Origin: Shinella fusca
GTDB lineage: Bacteria; Pseudomonadota; Alphaproteobacteria; Rhizobiales; Rhizobiaceae
Direction: 5' to 3'
Length of the DNA: 35,323 bases
Assembly (NCBI RefSeq): GCF_014203155.1
Contig: NZ_JACHIK010000027.1
Location: 1 to 35,323 of the forward strand
Notes under the pieces: model-generated
Seen by the model: the letters and a program-made list of their open reading frames with translations, nothing else
Databases searched by the model: none
Told to the model about the DNA's origin: nothing
Shown: positions 7,399-17,540 of the stretch, in pieces
Position numbering within the stretch: position 1 is the first letter of the stretch
Layout: each line of letters opens with the position of its first letter
Program-made: the position numbers and the translations under genes

Positions 7399-8806
7399 GG
7401 CCAGGCGCTCCCGCTCGCTCACCTTCCGCGTCCTCTTCCTCGCCTCCCTCTGGGCCGCGGTGGCGCTCGTCGTCATCGCCGTCGTCATCTCGACGCTCTA
7501 CCGGCAGAGCGCGGAGAAGAGTTTCCGCGATCTTTTGCGCGCGCAGCTCTACAACGTCATCAACTCGGTTTCGGCGGGCGAAAACACCCGGCTTGCCGGC
7601 ACGCCGCAGCTCGGGGACCTGCGCTTCTTCCAGCCGCAATCGGGCTGGTACTGGATCGTCGAGCCCATCGGCGGGGCGCTGGAGGGCGAGGCGCTGACCT
7701 CCTCCTCGCTCGGCAGCGGCAGCATTCCCATTCCCGACACGGACAGCATTCCCTTCGACACGCGCTACGAGCGCTTCTACACGACCGTCGATTCCTTCGG
7801 CAACGAGGTGGAGGTCGGCGAGACGGAAGTGGTGCTCGACGACGAGGGCCGCACGGCGCGCTTCCGCGTCGTCGGCAACCGGGACGTGCTGGAGGCGGAC
7901 ATCAAGGACTTTTCCGGCAGCCTCTATCTCGCGCTCGCCGGCTTCGGCTTCGGCAGCCTGCTGCTCAACGCGGCGGCGATCCTCATCGGCCTCAAGCCGC
8001 TCGACCGGGCGCGCAAGGCGCTGGAGAAGATCCGGGCGGGGGAGAGCGAACAGCTCGACGGCGATTTCCCGAGGGAAATCCTGCCTTTGGCGAGCGAAGT
8101 GAATGCATTGATCGACAGCAACCGCCGCATCGTCGAGCGCGCGCGCATGCAGGTCGGCAACCTTGCCCATTCGCTGAAGACGCCGATCGCCGTGCTGCTC
8201 AACGAATCGCGCCTCATATCCGCCCCGCAGGGCGAGCTCGTGAAGACGCAGGCCGAGGCGATGCAGAGCCAGGTGCAATCCTACCTCAACCGCGCGCGCA
8301 TCGCCGCCCAGCGCGAATCCGTGCTTGCCCGCACCGAGACGCAGCCGGTGCTGGAGCGGCTGGTGCGGGTGATGCGGCGGCTGAACGCCGACAAGCAGTT
8401 TCCGCTGAGCGTCGATCCGCCCGGGCTGGTGCTGGCGATGGAGCAGCAGGATATCGAGGAGACCGTCGGCAACCTCCTCGAAAACGCCGCCCGCCATGCC
8501 CGCACGACCGTCACGACCCGCGCCTTCGCCGCGCCCGCCGACACGCGCGGCAGCGACGATGCGCGCAAGGGCTGGATCGTCATCGAGGTGGAGGACGACG
8601 GGCCGGGCCTTGAGCCGGAGGAGATCGGCGAGGCGATGAAGCGGGGCAAGCGGCTCGACGAGAGCAAGCCCGGCACGGGCCTCGGCCTTTCCATCGTCAG
8701 CGAGATCGCCTCCGAATACCAGGGGACCTTCGGGCTTTCCCGGGGGGCCGGCGGCGGGCTGATGGCGCGCCTCGTCCTGCCCGCCGTCACAAAGGATGTT
8801 GCCTGA
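7388..8806 (+). CDS. feuQ: FeuQ, membrane sensor histidine kinase
   Basis: A 472-residue kinase. Transmembrane segment 1 (about 13-37) and segment 2 (about 178-201) enclose a periplasmic sensor domain of about 140 residues, where FeuN would act. A HAMP-like linker follows (202-250), then the dimerisation helix with phospho-acceptor H261 in LAHSLKTPIAVL, the N box (GNLLENAARHA, N366), DDGPGLEPEE and GTGLGLSIVSEI. It is a PhoQ/EnvZ-like architecture; the LAHSLKTP H box is typical of PhoQ-type kinases. The gene starts inside the feuP 3' end. Confidence 0.82.
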   Translation: MENKARRSRSLTFRVLFLASLWAAVALVVIAVVISTLYRQSAEKSFRDLLRAQLYNVINSVSAGENTRLAGTPQLGDLRFFQPQSGWYWIVEPIGGALEGEALTSSSLGSGSIPIPDTDSIPFDTRYERFYTTVDSFGNEVEVGETEVVLDDEGRTARFRVVGNRDVLEADIKDFSGSLYLALAGFGFGSLLLNAAAILIGLKPLDRARKALEKIRAGESEQLDGDFPREILPLASEVNALIDSNRRIVERARMQVGNLAHSLKTPIAVLLNESRLISAPQGELVKTQAEAMQSQVQSYLNRARIAAQRESVLARTETQPVLERLVRVMRRLNADKQFPLSVDPPGLVLAMEQQDIEETVGNLLENAARHARTTVTTRAFAAPADTRGSDDARKGWIVIEVEDDGPGLEPEEIGEAMKRGKRLDESKPGTGLGLSIVSEIASEYQGTFGLSRGAGGGLMARLVLPAVTKDVA

Positions 8807-8914
8807 GGCGGCGGACAATGCAAAAAGGATAAGGCCCGCGGGAATGAGGACCGCGGGATGACGGAACCACGGCGCGGCCTGTCCGCCCCGGCATGAGAGA
8901 GACGGTCCCAGCGG

Positions 8915-9349
8915 ATGAAGACGGGTTTGCGCGGCGCCTTTTTCCCCCTCCTTCTGGCAGTTTCGGTTTCGGGATGCGCAACGACGTCGGGCAGCGGCCC
9001 GGCGGGCGGTGGCGGCCTTCTTTCCAGGAAGCCCGAGGGGCCGGCGGTCTATATCACGGCCTTGCAGGGCGGGCTCGTCAGCCGCAATGCGGCCGCCCAG
9101 CTTTCCAAGGCGGATACGCAGCGCGCGCTCGAAGCGGAGTACCGCGCGCTGGAGGCAGCCCCCGGCGGCCAGCCCGTCACCTGGCAGGGCAGCGGCGTCA
9201 GCGGCTCGGTCGTGGCGGCGGCGCCCTACCAGGTCGGTTCGCAGAACTGCCGGCAGTACAGCCATACGCTGACCGTCTCCGGCCGCGAGACGACGACGCG
9301 CGGGGCGGCCTGCCGCAATGCGGACGGTGCGTGGACGCCGCTTTCCTGA
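8915..9349 (+). CDS. Outer-membrane lipoprotein, 17-kDa surface-antigen-like
   Basis: A 144-residue protein with a lipoprotein signal peptide: basic start (MKTGLR), hydrophobic core and lipobox VSGC with the lipidated cysteine at position 21. The mature part is a short linker rich in glycine and serine, then a region with ALEAEYRALEAAPGGQPVTW and a C-terminal segment with two cysteines (QNCRQYSHTLTV, RGAACRN). This layout resembles the RT0821/Lpp0805 'surface antigen' (COG4520) lipoproteins common in rhizobia. Function is unknown. It lies 108 bp after feuQ; a CCCGCGG/CCGCGGG stem (about 8837-8863) between them could end the feu transcript. Confidence 0.7.
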   Translation: MKTGLRGAFFPLLLAVSVSGCATTSGSGPAGGGGLLSRKPEGPAVYITALQGGLVSRNAAAQLSKADTQRALEAEYRALEAAPGGQPVTWQGSGVSGSVVAAAPYQVGSQNCRQYSHTLTVSGRETTTRGAACRNADGAWTPLS

Positions 9350-9442
9350 CAATCGCGGGCCGTTGCGGCGAAACGCCTCAATTTTGCGTCATTGTTCCCT
9401 TGGGAATTGGAAACGTCCTGCGCTTCCAGTATTTGAACGGTC

Positions 9443-10579
9443 ATGCTGTTCTGGATTCTCGTCGCCTTCCTGACGGCGGCCGTCGCCGCCATCCTGCTTC
9501 TTCCTCTTCTGCGGCGCCCCGGGGCGGCGGCGGACGACACCGGCCATGACGTCGAGGTCTACCGCGACCAGCTCGAGGAGCTGAAGCGCGACGAGGCGAC
9601 CGGGCTCATCGCCGCCGGCGAGGCCGAGCTTGCCCGCGCGGAGGTCGCGCGCCGGCTGATCACGGCGACGAAGGCGGAGAAAAGCCGCCGCGACGCGCCG
9701 GCACGGCGCAACCGGCTGGCGCAGGCCTTCATCATCGTCGCGCTGCCGGCCATCGGCCTCTGTCTCTATCTCGCGACCGGCCAGCCGGGCCTTCCGGCCC
9801 AGCCGCTCGCCGAGCGCCTCGCCCATCCGGGCAGCGATATCAGCATCCTCGTTGCGAAGGCCGAGAACCATCTGGCGGCCAATCCCGACGACGGGGAGGG
9901 CTGGGACCTTCTCGCGCCGATCTACTATCGCAGCGGGCGGATGGAGGATTCGGCGAACGCCTTCCAGCAGGCGATCCGCCTTCTCGGCCCGACCACCGAC
10001 CGGCTCGACGGCTATGCGGAAGCGCTGATCGCGCTCTCGAACGGTATCGTGACGACGGATGCGCGCGCCCGGCTGGAGGAATCGCTGAAGCTGAAGCCGG
10101 ACAATCCACGCGCCCGCTACTATCTCGCGCTTGCGCTGGAGCAGGAGGGCAAGCGCCCCGAAGCGCGCGCCGCCTTCGAGGCGCTGGTGAAGGATTCGCC
10201 GAAGGACGCCGCCTGGCTGCCGCTCGTCGAGACCCATATCGCGGCGCTCGACGGAAAGGCCGGCACGCAGACGGACGGCGCGCCCGGCAACCCGACCGCC
10301 GACGACGTGGCGGCGGCCGAGGACATGTCGGCCGGCGACCGCCAGCAGATGATCGCCGGCATGGTCGAGGGGCTTGCGGCGAAGCTTGAGGAAAATCCCG
10401 ACAATTTCGAGGGATGGATGCGCGTCATCCGTTCCTATGTTGTGTTAAATCAAAAACCGAAGGCGCAGGCGGCGCTAAGGACGGCGCTGAAAACCTTCCC
10501 GGCGGACAGCGAAAACGGAAAACAGCTCCTGGCGCTCGCCCGGGACCTGTCGATTTCGGCCGAGGGTAGCGGACAATGA
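9443..10579 (+). CDS. ccmI: CcmI/CycH, cytochrome c maturation TPR protein
   Basis: A 378-residue membrane protein with an N-terminal helix (about 1-22), a cytoplasmic loop ([29 protein letters not shown]), a second helix (about 92-112) and a periplasmic TPR domain (about 135-260: [32 protein letters not shown] and following). CcmI captures apocytochrome c and hands it to the CcmF/CcmH haem lyase. The QLxELxRDxAxGLI signature is diagnostic. Its stop overlaps the ccmE start (ATGA). It is the first gene of the operon, 93 bp after the lipoprotein gene. Confidence 0.93.
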   Translation: MLFWILVAFLTAAVAAILLLPLLRRPGAAADDTGHDVEVYRDQLEELKRDEATGLIAAGEAELARAEVARRLITATKAEKSRRDAPARRNRLAQAFIIVALPAIGLCLYLATGQPGLPAQPLAERLAHPGSDISILVAKAENHLAANPDDGEGWDLLAPIYYRSGRMEDSANAFQQAIRLLGPTTDRLDGYAEALIALSNGIVTTDARARLEESLKLKPDNPRARYYLALALEQEGKRPEARAAFEALVKDSPKDAAWLPLVETHIAALDGKAGTQTDGAPGNPTADDVAAAEDMSAGDRQQMIAGMVEGLAAKLEENPDNFEGWMRVIRSYVVLNQKPKAQAALRTALKTFPADSENGKQLLALARDLSISAEGSGQ

Positions 10580-11025
10580 CACGCAAGCAGAAACGTCTGG
10601 CGGTTATCGGCGGCGGCGTCGCTTTCCTCGTGGCGGCGGTGCTGCTCGTCATGTTCGCCTTCAGCCAGTCGATCGCCTATTTCTATGTGCCGGGCGACCT
10701 CGCCAAGGCCAATGTCGCGCCCGGAACGCGCATCCGCCTCGGCGGGCTCGTGGAGAACGGCACGGTCAGGCGCGGCGAAGGCTCGACCATCACCTTCACG
10801 GTGACCGATACGCTGGCGACGGTGCCGGTGACCTATACGGGCATCCTGCCGGACCTCTTCCGCGAGGGGCAGGGCGTGGTGGCCGAGGGCGCCTTCGGCA
10901 CGGACGGGCTTTTCGTCGCCGACACGGTACTCGCCAAGCATGACGAGACCTATATGCCCAAGGACGTGGCCGACCGCCTCAAGGCGCAGGGCGTCGAACT
11001 TTCCGGCAAGGAAACGATCAAATGA
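10576..11025 (+). CDS. ccmE: CcmE/CycJ, periplasmic haem chaperone
   Basis: A 149-residue protein with one N-terminal membrane anchor (about 8-30) and a beta-barrel OB-fold domain. The haem-attaching histidine lies in [11 protein letters not shown] (about residue 123), the conserved HDExYMP motif, with its nearby tyrosine. CcmE receives haem from CcmC/CcmD and passes it to CcmF; the ccmA-D genes are not in this window. ATGA overlaps at both ends tie it to ccmI and ccmF. Confidence 0.95.
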   Translation: MTRKQKRLAVIGGGVAFLVAAVLLVMFAFSQSIAYFYVPGDLAKANVAPGTRIRLGGLVENGTVRRGEGSTITFTVTDTLATVPVTYTGILPDLFREGQGVVAEGAFGTDGLFVADTVLAKHDETYMPKDVADRLKAQGVELSGKETIK

Positions 11026-13007
11026 TCATCGAGCTCGGACATTATGCCCTCGTTCTGGCGCTGGCGACGGTGATCGTCCAGTTCGTGCTGCCGGTGATCG
11101 GCACGGCGCGCGGCGACCGCGCGCTGATGGCCGTGGCGCCCGCCGCGGCGCTTGCCGGCTTCTTCCTCGTGCTCTTCTCCTTCTCCGTGCTGACCTTCGC
11201 CTATGTCGTCTCCGACTTCTCGGTCGCGAATGTCTGGGAGAACTCGCATTCGCTGAAGCCGCTGATCTACAAGATCTCGGGCGTGTGGGGGAACCACGAG
11301 GGCTCGATGATGCTGTGGCTGCTCATCCTGTCCTTCTTCAGCGCGCTGGTCGCGACCTTCGGCGCCAACCTGCCGGAACGGCTGCGCGCCAACGTGCTGG
11401 CGGTGCAGGGCCTCATCTCCGTCGCCTTCGCGCTCTTCATCCTGCTCACCTCCAATCCGTTCCTGCGCCTTGCACCGGCTCCGGCCGAGGGGCGGGACCT
11501 CAATCCGGTGCTGCAGGACATCGGCCTCGCCATCCACCCGCCGCTCCTCTATCTCGGCTATGTCGGCTTCTCCGTCTGTTTCTCCTTCGCCATCGCCGCG
11601 CTGATCGACGGGCGCATCGATGCCGCCTGGGCGCGCTGGGTCAGGCCCTGGGCGCTCGCCGCCTGGAGCTTCCTGACCGCCGGCATCGCCATGGGCTCCT
11701 ACTGGGCCTATTACGAGCTCGGCTGGGGCGGCTGGTGGTTCTGGGATCCGGTGGAGAACGCCTCGTTCATTCCGTGGCTTGCCGGCACGGCGCTCCTCCA
11801 CTCCGCGCTCGTCATGGAAAAGCGCGAGGCGCTGAAGATCTGGACCGTGCTGCTGGCGATCCTCACCTTCTCCATGTCGCTGCTCGGCACCTTCCTCGTG
11901 CGCTCCGGCGTGCTGACCTCGGTGCATGCCTTCGCGACGGACCCGACGCGCGGCGTCTTCATCCTCGGCATCCTCGTCTTCTTCATCGGCGGGGCGCTCT
12001 CGCTCTTCGCCTTCCGGGCCGCGACGCTGAAGGCCGGCGGTCTCTTCGCGCCGATCTCGCGCGAGGGCGCGCTCGTCCTCAACAACCTGATCCTGACGAC
12101 CGCGGCGGCGACCGTGCTGACCGGCACGCTCTATCCGCTGGTGCTGGAAGCGCTGACGGGAGAAAAAATCTCCGTCGGACCGCCCTTCTTCAACCTCACC
12201 TTCGGCGGGCTCATTCTGCCGCTTTTGCTCGCGGTGCCGTTCGGCCCGCTGCTCGCCTGGAAGCGCGGCGACGTGTTCGCGGCCGGCCAGCGGCTCTTCG
12301 CGGCCGCCGGCGTCGGCCTCGTGCTGGCGGCCGTCGTCCTCTACATCCACAGCGGCGGGCCGGTGCTCGCCTATTTCGGCCTCGCCATCGGCTTCTACAT
12401 GATCGCCGGCGCGGTGACGGACCTGTGGCTTCGCGCCGGGATCGGCAAGGTCAAGGGCAATGTCGCCTTCCGCCGGCTCATCGGCCTGCCGGGCTCGGCC
12501 TTCGGCACGACACTCGCCCATATCGGCATCGGCGTGACGGTGATCGGCATCGTCGCCGCGACGGCCTTCCAGACGGAACATGTCGTGGAGATGAAGCCTG
12601 GCATGCAGGTGGAATCGGGCGGCTATACGCTCGTCTTCGAAGGCATGCGGCAGGGGCAGGGGCCGAACTACACGGAAGAATCCGGCCACTTCAACGTCAT
12701 GCGCGGCGGCGTCACCGTCACCGACATCTGGTCGTCGAAGCGCCTCTACATGGCGCGGCGCATGCCGACGACGGAGGCCGGCATCCGCACCTTCGGCCTC
12801 AGCCAGCTCTATGTCTCGCTCGGCGACGCGATGGCCGACGGCGGCATGGTCGTGCGCGTCTGGTGGAAGCCGATGATCCTGTGCATCTGGATCGGCGCGC
12901 TGATCATGATGGCGGGGGGGGCGGTCTCGCTCCTCGACCGGCGGCTGCGCGTCGGCGCGCCGCAGAAGGCGCGCAAGGTCAAGCCCGTGCTGGAGGCGGC
13001 CGAATGA
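11022..13007 (+). CDS. ccmF: CcmF/CycK, cytochrome c haem lyase membrane subunit
   Basis: A 661-residue polytopic protein with the tryptophan-rich WWD haem-binding motif ([20 protein letters not shown], about residues 235-254), conserved periplasmic histidines ([30 protein letters not shown]) and around a dozen membrane helices. It reduces and ligates haem to apocytochrome c with CcmH and CcmI in the cytoplasmic membrane. Length is normal. It overlaps ccmE and ccmH by ATGA. Confidence 0.96.
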   Translation: MIIELGHYALVLALATVIVQFVLPVIGTARGDRALMAVAPAAALAGFFLVLFSFSVLTFAYVVSDFSVANVWENSHSLKPLIYKISGVWGNHEGSMMLWLLILSFFSALVATFGANLPERLRANVLAVQGLISVAFALFILLTSNPFLRLAPAPAEGRDLNPVLQDIGLAIHPPLLYLGYVGFSVCFSFAIAALIDGRIDAAWARWVRPWALAAWSFLTAGIAMGSYWAYYELGWGGWWFWDPVENASFIPWLAGTALLHSALVMEKREALKIWTVLLAILTFSMSLLGTFLVRSGVLTSVHAFATDPTRGVFILGILVFFIGGALSLFAFRAATLKAGGLFAPISREGALVLNNLILTTAAATVLTGTLYPLVLEALTGEKISVGPPFFNLTFGGLILPLLLAVPFGPLLAWKRGDVFAAGQRLFAAAGVGLVLAAVVLYIHSGGPVLAYFGLAIGFYMIAGAVTDLWLRAGIGKVKGNVAFRRLIGLPGSAFGTTLAHIGIGVTVIGIVAATAFQTEHVVEMKPGMQVESGGYTLVFEGMRQGQGPNYTEESGHFNVMRGGVTVTDIWSSKRLYMARRMPTTEAGIRTFGLSQLYVSLGDAMADGGMVVRVWWKPMILCIWIGALIMMAGGAVSLLDRRLRVGAPQKARKVKPVLEAAE

Positions 13008-13465
13008 TGCGCCGCCTCGTCCTTGCCGCCGTCTTCCTCCTCTCTGCGCTCCCCTCCGCCTTCGCCGTCAATCCGGACGAGGTGCTGGCCGACCCGGCGC
13101 TGGAGGCGCGTGCACGGGCGCTTTCGGCCGAGCTTCGCTGCATGGTCTGCCAGAACCAGTCCATCGATGACTCGAACGCCGACCTTGCCCGCGACCTTCG
13201 CCTTCTCGTGCGCGAGCGGCTGAAGAACGGCGACAGCGACGAGGCGGTGATCGACTATGTCGTCTCGCGCTACGGCGAGTTCGTGCTTTTGAAGCCGCGT
13301 CTTCGCGGCGAGACGCTGCTTTTATGGGGCGCGCCGGTCGTGCTGGCGTTCGCCGGGGCGACGGCCATGCTGCTCTTCGCCCGCCGGCGCGGCGGCAAGC
13401 CGACCGGAACGCCGCTTTCCGAGACGGAAAAGGCCGAGCTGGAACGCGCCCTGCGCGGCGACTAG
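13004..13465 (+). CDS. ccmH: CcmH/CycL, apocytochrome thioreductase
   Basis: A 153-residue protein with a signal peptide (about 1-21), the redox motif [22 protein letters not shown] (LRCxxCQ, about residues 44-49) and a C-terminal membrane anchor (about 104-125) with a short cytoplasmic tail. It keeps the CXXCH cysteines of apocytochrome reduced before haem attachment. The start overlaps the ccmF stop; a second ATG follows at 13007. It closes the ccmIEFH operon. Confidence 0.95.
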   Translation: MMRRLVLAAVFLLSALPSAFAVNPDEVLADPALEARARALSAELRCMVCQNQSIDDSNADLARDLRLLVRERLKNGDSDEAVIDYVVSRYGEFVLLKPRLRGETLLLWGAPVVLAFAGATAMLLFARRRGGKPTGTPLSETEKAELERALRGD

Positions 13466-13583
13466 GTTTTTCCCAACATTACGAAAAATTCATGCCGCGG
13501 ATAGTGCACCGTAATGTGTCCCGGCCTATCTCTTTTCCATCGGCTGCCGAACGCAGCCACGAGACAAGAGAAAAGGTGCAAGA

Positions 13584-15149
13584 ATGTCAAAGATCTCCGC
13601 ATTCCGTCCGGGCCTCAAGACCGCGCTGAAGACCTCCACGGTCGCCGGCCTTGCGGCCGTCATGCTGGCCACCGGCATTCCCGCGCGCATCAGCCAGAGT
13701 TTCGCCGATCCCGTTTCCGTCCAGGCTCCGCAGGTCGCGAGCTTCGCCGATGTCGTGCAGGCCGTTTCCCCCGCCGTCGTTTCCGTCCGCGTCCAGTCCG
13801 ACGTGAAGCCGGCCAACGACGAGAGCAATTTCTCCTTCAACTTCGGCGGCCGCGGCTTCGACGAGCTTCCCGACGACCACCCGCTGAAGCGCTTCTTCCG
13901 TGAATTCGGCGGCCAGGACGATCCGCACGGCGACCGCGGCCCGGATCGCCGCTTCGGCGATCGCCGCGGGCCCGGCCACAAGCCGCATCTGCGCCCGACC
14001 GCGCAGGGCTCCGGCTTCTTCATCTCCGAGGACGGCTACATCGTCACCAACAACCACGTCGTCAAGGACGGCGCGGCCTTCACCGTCGTCATGAATGACG
14101 GCACCGAGCTCGACGCCAAGCTCGTCGGCAAGGATACCCGCACGGACCTCGCGGTCCTGAAGGTCGACGAGAAGGACAAGCGCAAGTTCACCTATGTGAG
14201 CTTTGCCGACGACAGCCAGATCCGCGTCGGCGACTGGGTCGTGGCCGTCGGCAACCCGTTCGGCCTCGGCGGCACGGTGACGGCCGGCATCATCTCGGCC
14301 CGCGGCCGCGACATCGGCTCCGGCCCCTATGACGACTACCTCCAGGTGGACGCCGCCGTGAACCGCGGCAATTCGGGCGGCCCGACCTTCAACCTCAACG
14401 GCCAGGTCGTCGGCATCAACACCGCGATCTTCTCGCCGTCGGGCGGCAATGTCGGCATCGCCTTCGCCATCCCCGCATCCGTCGCCAAGGGCGTCGTCGC
14501 CGACCTGATGAAGGACGGCAAGGTGGATCGCGGCTGGCTCGGCGTGCAGATCCAGCCGGTGAGCCGCGACATCGCCGACTCGCTCGGCCTTGCGGATGCC
14601 GCTGGTGCCCTCGTCGTCGAGCCTCAGGCCGATTCTCCCGGCGCCAAGGCCGGCATCAAGAAGGGCGACGTGATCACGGCGCTCGACGGCGAGCCGGTCA
14701 AGGACCCGCGTGACCTTGCCCGCCGCGTCGCCGACATCGCCCCCGGCACGAAGGTCGACGTCACGCTGTGGCGCGACGGCAAGTCCCAGAACGTCCCGGT
14801 CGAGATCGGCACGCTTGCCGGCGAGCAGATCCAGGCTTCGACGAGCACCGACGAGGCTGCACCTGCCGAGGAGAACAGCGAACAGGCGCTCGCCGACCTC
14901 GGCATCTCGGTGACGCCCGGCGACGACGGCCTGACGGTCTCCTCCGTCGATCCGGACTCCGACGCCAGCGACCGCGGCCTCAAGGAAGGCGACCGCATCA
15001 CCTCAGTCAACAACCAGGCCGTCAAGTCGGCCGACGACGTGATGAAGGTGATCGAGGGCGCCCGCAAGGACGGACGCTCCAAGGCGCTGTTCCAGATCGA
15101 GACCAAGGACGGCAGCCGCTTCCTGGCGCTGCCGATCGACCAGGGCTGA
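13584..15149 (+). CDS. degP: DegP/HtrA-family periplasmic serine protease
   Basis: A 521-residue Do-family protease with an N-terminal export segment (about 1-41). The catalytic triad is H158 (VTNNHVV), D188 (TRTDLAVLK) and S264 (NRGNSGGPTF). Two PDZ domains follow (about 315-405 and 425-515), making a full DegP rather than a DegS type. Residues 110-135 form a charged arginine/aspartate/glycine-rich insert between the N-terminus and the protease domain. It degrades or refolds misfolded envelope proteins. The preceding 118 bp separate it from ccmH and end in GAAAAGGTG near the start. The ccmIEFH-degP order is conserved in rhizobia. Confidence 0.94.
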   Translation: MSKISAFRPGLKTALKTSTVAGLAAVMLATGIPARISQSFADPVSVQAPQVASFADVVQAVSPAVVSVRVQSDVKPANDESNFSFNFGGRGFDELPDDHPLKRFFREFGGQDDPHGDRGPDRRFGDRRGPGHKPHLRPTAQGSGFFISEDGYIVTNNHVVKDGAAFTVVMNDGTELDAKLVGKDTRTDLAVLKVDEKDKRKFTYVSFADDSQIRVGDWVVAVGNPFGLGGTVTAGIISARGRDIGSGPYDDYLQVDAAVNRGNSGGPTFNLNGQVVGINTAIFSPSGGNVGIAFAIPASVAKGVVADLMKDGKVDRGWLGVQIQPVSRDIADSLGLADAAGALVVEPQADSPGAKAGIKKGDVITALDGEPVKDPRDLARRVADIAPGTKVDVTLWRDGKSQNVPVEIGTLAGEQIQASTSTDEAAPAEENSEQALADLGISVTPGDDGLTVSSVDPDSDASDRGLKEGDRITSVNNQAVKSADDVMKVIEGARKDGRSKALFQIETKDGSRFLALPIDQG

Positions 15150-15212
15150 TCGGTTCGATGACTGCGTGCGGCGCCGCGGGACCGGAAGGTTTCGCGGCGT
15201 TGCCGTATCAGG

Positions 15213-15336
15213 CCTGCCCCTCATCCCCCTGCCGGGACCTTCTCCCCGCAGGCGGGGAGAAGGGGAAAAACGGCGAGGCTTTCCTTCCTCGCCCCGCCTG
15301 CGGGGAGAGGATGCCGGCAGGCAGGTGAGGGGCAGG
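15213..15336. repeat. Complete RIME-type two-palindrome element
   Basis: The element is bounded by inverted 11-mers CCTGCCCCTCA (15213-15223) and TGAGGGGCAGG (15326-15336). Inside are two palindromes, about 15238-15263 and 15286-15311, each with CCCCGC-x2-GCGGGG cores. It fills most of the gap between degP and the response regulator, and its stems could end or stabilise the degP transcript. It is the only complete copy in the window and serves as the reference for the two IS-interrupted copies. Confidence 0.85.
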
Positions 15337-15394
15337 TTCGCCCTTTAAAACGGTCCCGTTCCGACTCGGGGCATCATGCGCTAGGGTTGAAGCC

Positions 15395-16078
15395 ATGAAG
15401 ATATTGATTGTTGAAGACGATCTGGAGGCGGCGGCCTATCTGTCGAAGGCTTTCCGCGAGGCGGGCATCGTGCTCGACCATGCGAGCGACGGCGAAAGCG
15501 GCCTGTTCCTTGCCACCGAGAACAGCTACGACGTGTTGGTCATCGACCGCATGCTGCCGCGCCGCGACGGCCTGTCGCTGATCACCGAGCTGCGCCGGCG
15601 CAACATCCACACGCCCGTCCTCATCCTCTCCGCCCTCGGCCAGGTGGACGACCGCGTGACCGGCCTTCGCGCCGGCGGCGACGATTATCTTCCCAAGCCC
15701 TACGCCTTTAGCGAGCTTCTCGCCCGCATCGAGGTGCTCGGCCGGCGCAAGGGCACGCCCGAGCAGGACATGGTCTACCGGGTCGGGGACCTCGAGCTCG
15801 ACCGTCTTTCCCACACCGTCAAGCGCGCCGGAAAGGAAATCCTCCTCCAGCCGCGCGAATTCCGCCTGCTCGAATATCTCATGAAGAATGCAGGGCAGGT
15901 GGTGACGCGCACCATGCTGCTCGAAAACGTCTGGGACTATCATTTCGACCCGCAGACCAACGTCATCGACGTCCATGTCTCGCGGCTGCGCTCGAAGATC
16001 GAGAAGGACTTCGACCAGCCGCTGCTGCGCACCGTGCGCGGGGCGGGCTACATGATGAAGGACGAGGCGGCGGGCTGA
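15395..16078 (+). CDS. OmpR-family response regulator
   Basis: A 227-residue regulator. The receiver domain has D8/D9, phospho-acceptor D51 (VIDRMLPRRDG), S79 and K101; the winged-helix DNA-binding domain covers about 128-220 (LQPREFRLLEYLM, DVHVSRLRSKIE). It is paired with the kinase 4 bp downstream. Its position between degP and glnE is a conserved rhizobial arrangement, but the target genes cannot be read from the sequence. The kinase H box and the nearby degP suggest envelope sensing; that is inference. Confidence 0.9.
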   Translation: MKILIVEDDLEAAAYLSKAFREAGIVLDHASDGESGLFLATENSYDVLVIDRMLPRRDGLSLITELRRRNIHTPVLILSALGQVDDRVTGLRAGGDDYLPKPYAFSELLARIEVLGRRKGTPEQDMVYRVGDLELDRLSHTVKRAGKEILLQPREFRLLEYLMKNAGQVVTRTMLLENVWDYHFDPQTNVIDVHVSRLRSKIEKDFDQPLLRTVRGAGYMMKDEAAG

Positions 16079-16082
16079 ACCC

Positions 16083-17507
16083 ATGCAGCGATTGCTCGGC
16101 CGGCTGACCGCCCTCTACCGCACCACGGCGGTGCGCCTTTCGGCGGTCTATCTCCTCCTCTTCGCCGCATGCGCGGCCTTCCTCGTCTTCTACGTCTCCT
16201 CCATGTCGGAACGGCTGCTGCAGCAGCAGATGCACGAGGCGGTGGCGCAGGAGGCGGGCCAGATCGAGCGCATCTTCGACAGCAGCGGCATGAACGGCCT
16301 CCTGCGCACGCTGGAGCGGCGCGCCCGCCAGCCGGGCGCCAACCTCTACATCATCGCAAGCCCGAGCGGCGAGGTGCTGGCCGGCAACGTCGCCGCCATC
16401 CAGCCCGGCGTGCTCGATACGGAAGGCTGGACGGACACGCCCTTCCGCTACCAGCGCTACCAGGAGGAGGCGCGCGGCACCAACCGCCCCATGGCCTATG
16501 CGCAGGTGATCGTGCTGTCCAACGGCTTGCGCGTCCTCGTCGGCCGCGACCTCGGGGAACCTGAGACGTTCCGCAACCTCGTGCGCCAGGCGCTGATGGT
16601 GGCGCTCGGCGTGATGGGCGTCGGGGCGCTCGCCATCTGGTATCTCATCGGCCGCAACGCGCTGAAGCGCATGGACCGTATGTCGGACGCCAGCCAGCGC
16701 ATCATGGCCGGCGACCTCTCGCAACGCCTGCCGACGAGCGGCTCGGGCGACGAGTTCGACCGCCTTTCGGAATCGCTCAACACCATGCTCGGCCGCATCG
16801 AGAAGCTGAACGAGGGGCTGAAACAGGTCTCCGACAACATCGCGCACGACCTGAAGACGCCGCTGACGCGCCTGCGCAACAAGGCCGAGGCCGCGCTTGC
16901 GGCGGGCGATGTTGCCGAGCACCGCACGGCGCTGGAGGAGATGATCGGCGAATCCGACCAGCTCATCCGCACCTTCAACGCGCTGCTGATGATCTCCCGC
17001 GTCGAGGCCGGGCAGGCGCCGGCGGAAATGAGCGCGGTCGATATCAGCGGCATCGCCCATGACAGCGCCGAGCTTTACGAGCCCGTCACGGAAGATGCCG
17101 GCCTCGGCCTCGTCACGGAGATTGCGGACGGCATCGAGATCAAGGGCAACCGCGAGCTCGTCGGCCAGGCGCTCGGCAACCTCATCGACAACGCGATCAA
17201 ATATGCCGAGGGCAGCGGCGGCGAGCCGGAAATCCGCGTCTCGCTTGCAAGACGAGGTGGCGATGTCGTCCTTTCCGTCGCCGACAGCGGCCCGGGCGTG
17301 CCGGACGACAAGCGCGAGGAGGTGGTCAAGCGCTTCGTGCGGCTCGATGCCAGCCGCTCCAAGCCCGGCACGGGCCTCGGCCTCTCCCTCGTCGGCGCCG
17401 TCATGGAAATGCATCACGGCCGGCTGGAGCTGGATGCCACCCATCCCGGGCGGGAAAACAATCGGGGGCTGACCGTGAGGATGGTTTTCCCCGTGCTTCC
17501 GGACTGA
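16083..17507 (+). CDS. Sensor histidine kinase partner of the upstream regulator
   Basis: A 474-residue kinase with membrane segment 1 (about 18-39), a periplasmic domain of about 125 residues, membrane segment 2 (about 170-190), HAMP (about 191-245), phospho-acceptor H255 in DNIAHDLKTPLTRL, N box (GNLIDNAIKYAEG), DSGPGVPDDKRE, and GTGLGLSLVGAVMEMHHG. The IAHDLKTPLTRLR box is typical of QseC/PmrB/TctE-like kinases. It starts 4 bp after the regulator stop, so the two are co-translated. glnE follows 33 bp later and may be partly co-transcribed. Confidence 0.9.
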   Translation: MQRLLGRLTALYRTTAVRLSAVYLLLFAACAAFLVFYVSSMSERLLQQQMHEAVAQEAGQIERIFDSSGMNGLLRTLERRARQPGANLYIIASPSGEVLAGNVAAIQPGVLDTEGWTDTPFRYQRYQEEARGTNRPMAYAQVIVLSNGLRVLVGRDLGEPETFRNLVRQALMVALGVMGVGALAIWYLIGRNALKRMDRMSDASQRIMAGDLSQRLPTSGSGDEFDRLSESLNTMLGRIEKLNEGLKQVSDNIAHDLKTPLTRLRNKAEAALAAGDVAEHRTALEEMIGESDQLIRTFNALLMISRVEAGQAPAEMSAVDISGIAHDSAELYEPVTEDAGLGLVTEIADGIEIKGNRELVGQALGNLIDNAIKYAEGSGGEPEIRVSLARRGGDVVLSVADSGPGVPDDKREEVVKRFVRLDASRSKPGTGLGLSLVGAVMEMHHGRLELDATHPGRENNRGLTVRMVFPVLPD

Positions 17508-17540
17508 TACACCTTTTCGCCGACACGGCGAGGAGACATC

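Noticed and set aside
8837-8863. CCCGCGG/CCGCGGG stem after feuQ as a firm terminator
   Set aside because: Short stem, no T tract; kept only as a remark in the lipoprotein entry.
10950-12689. 579-codon minus-strand open frame
   Set aside because: Antisense to ccmF; acidic/basic low-complexity translation with no motif.
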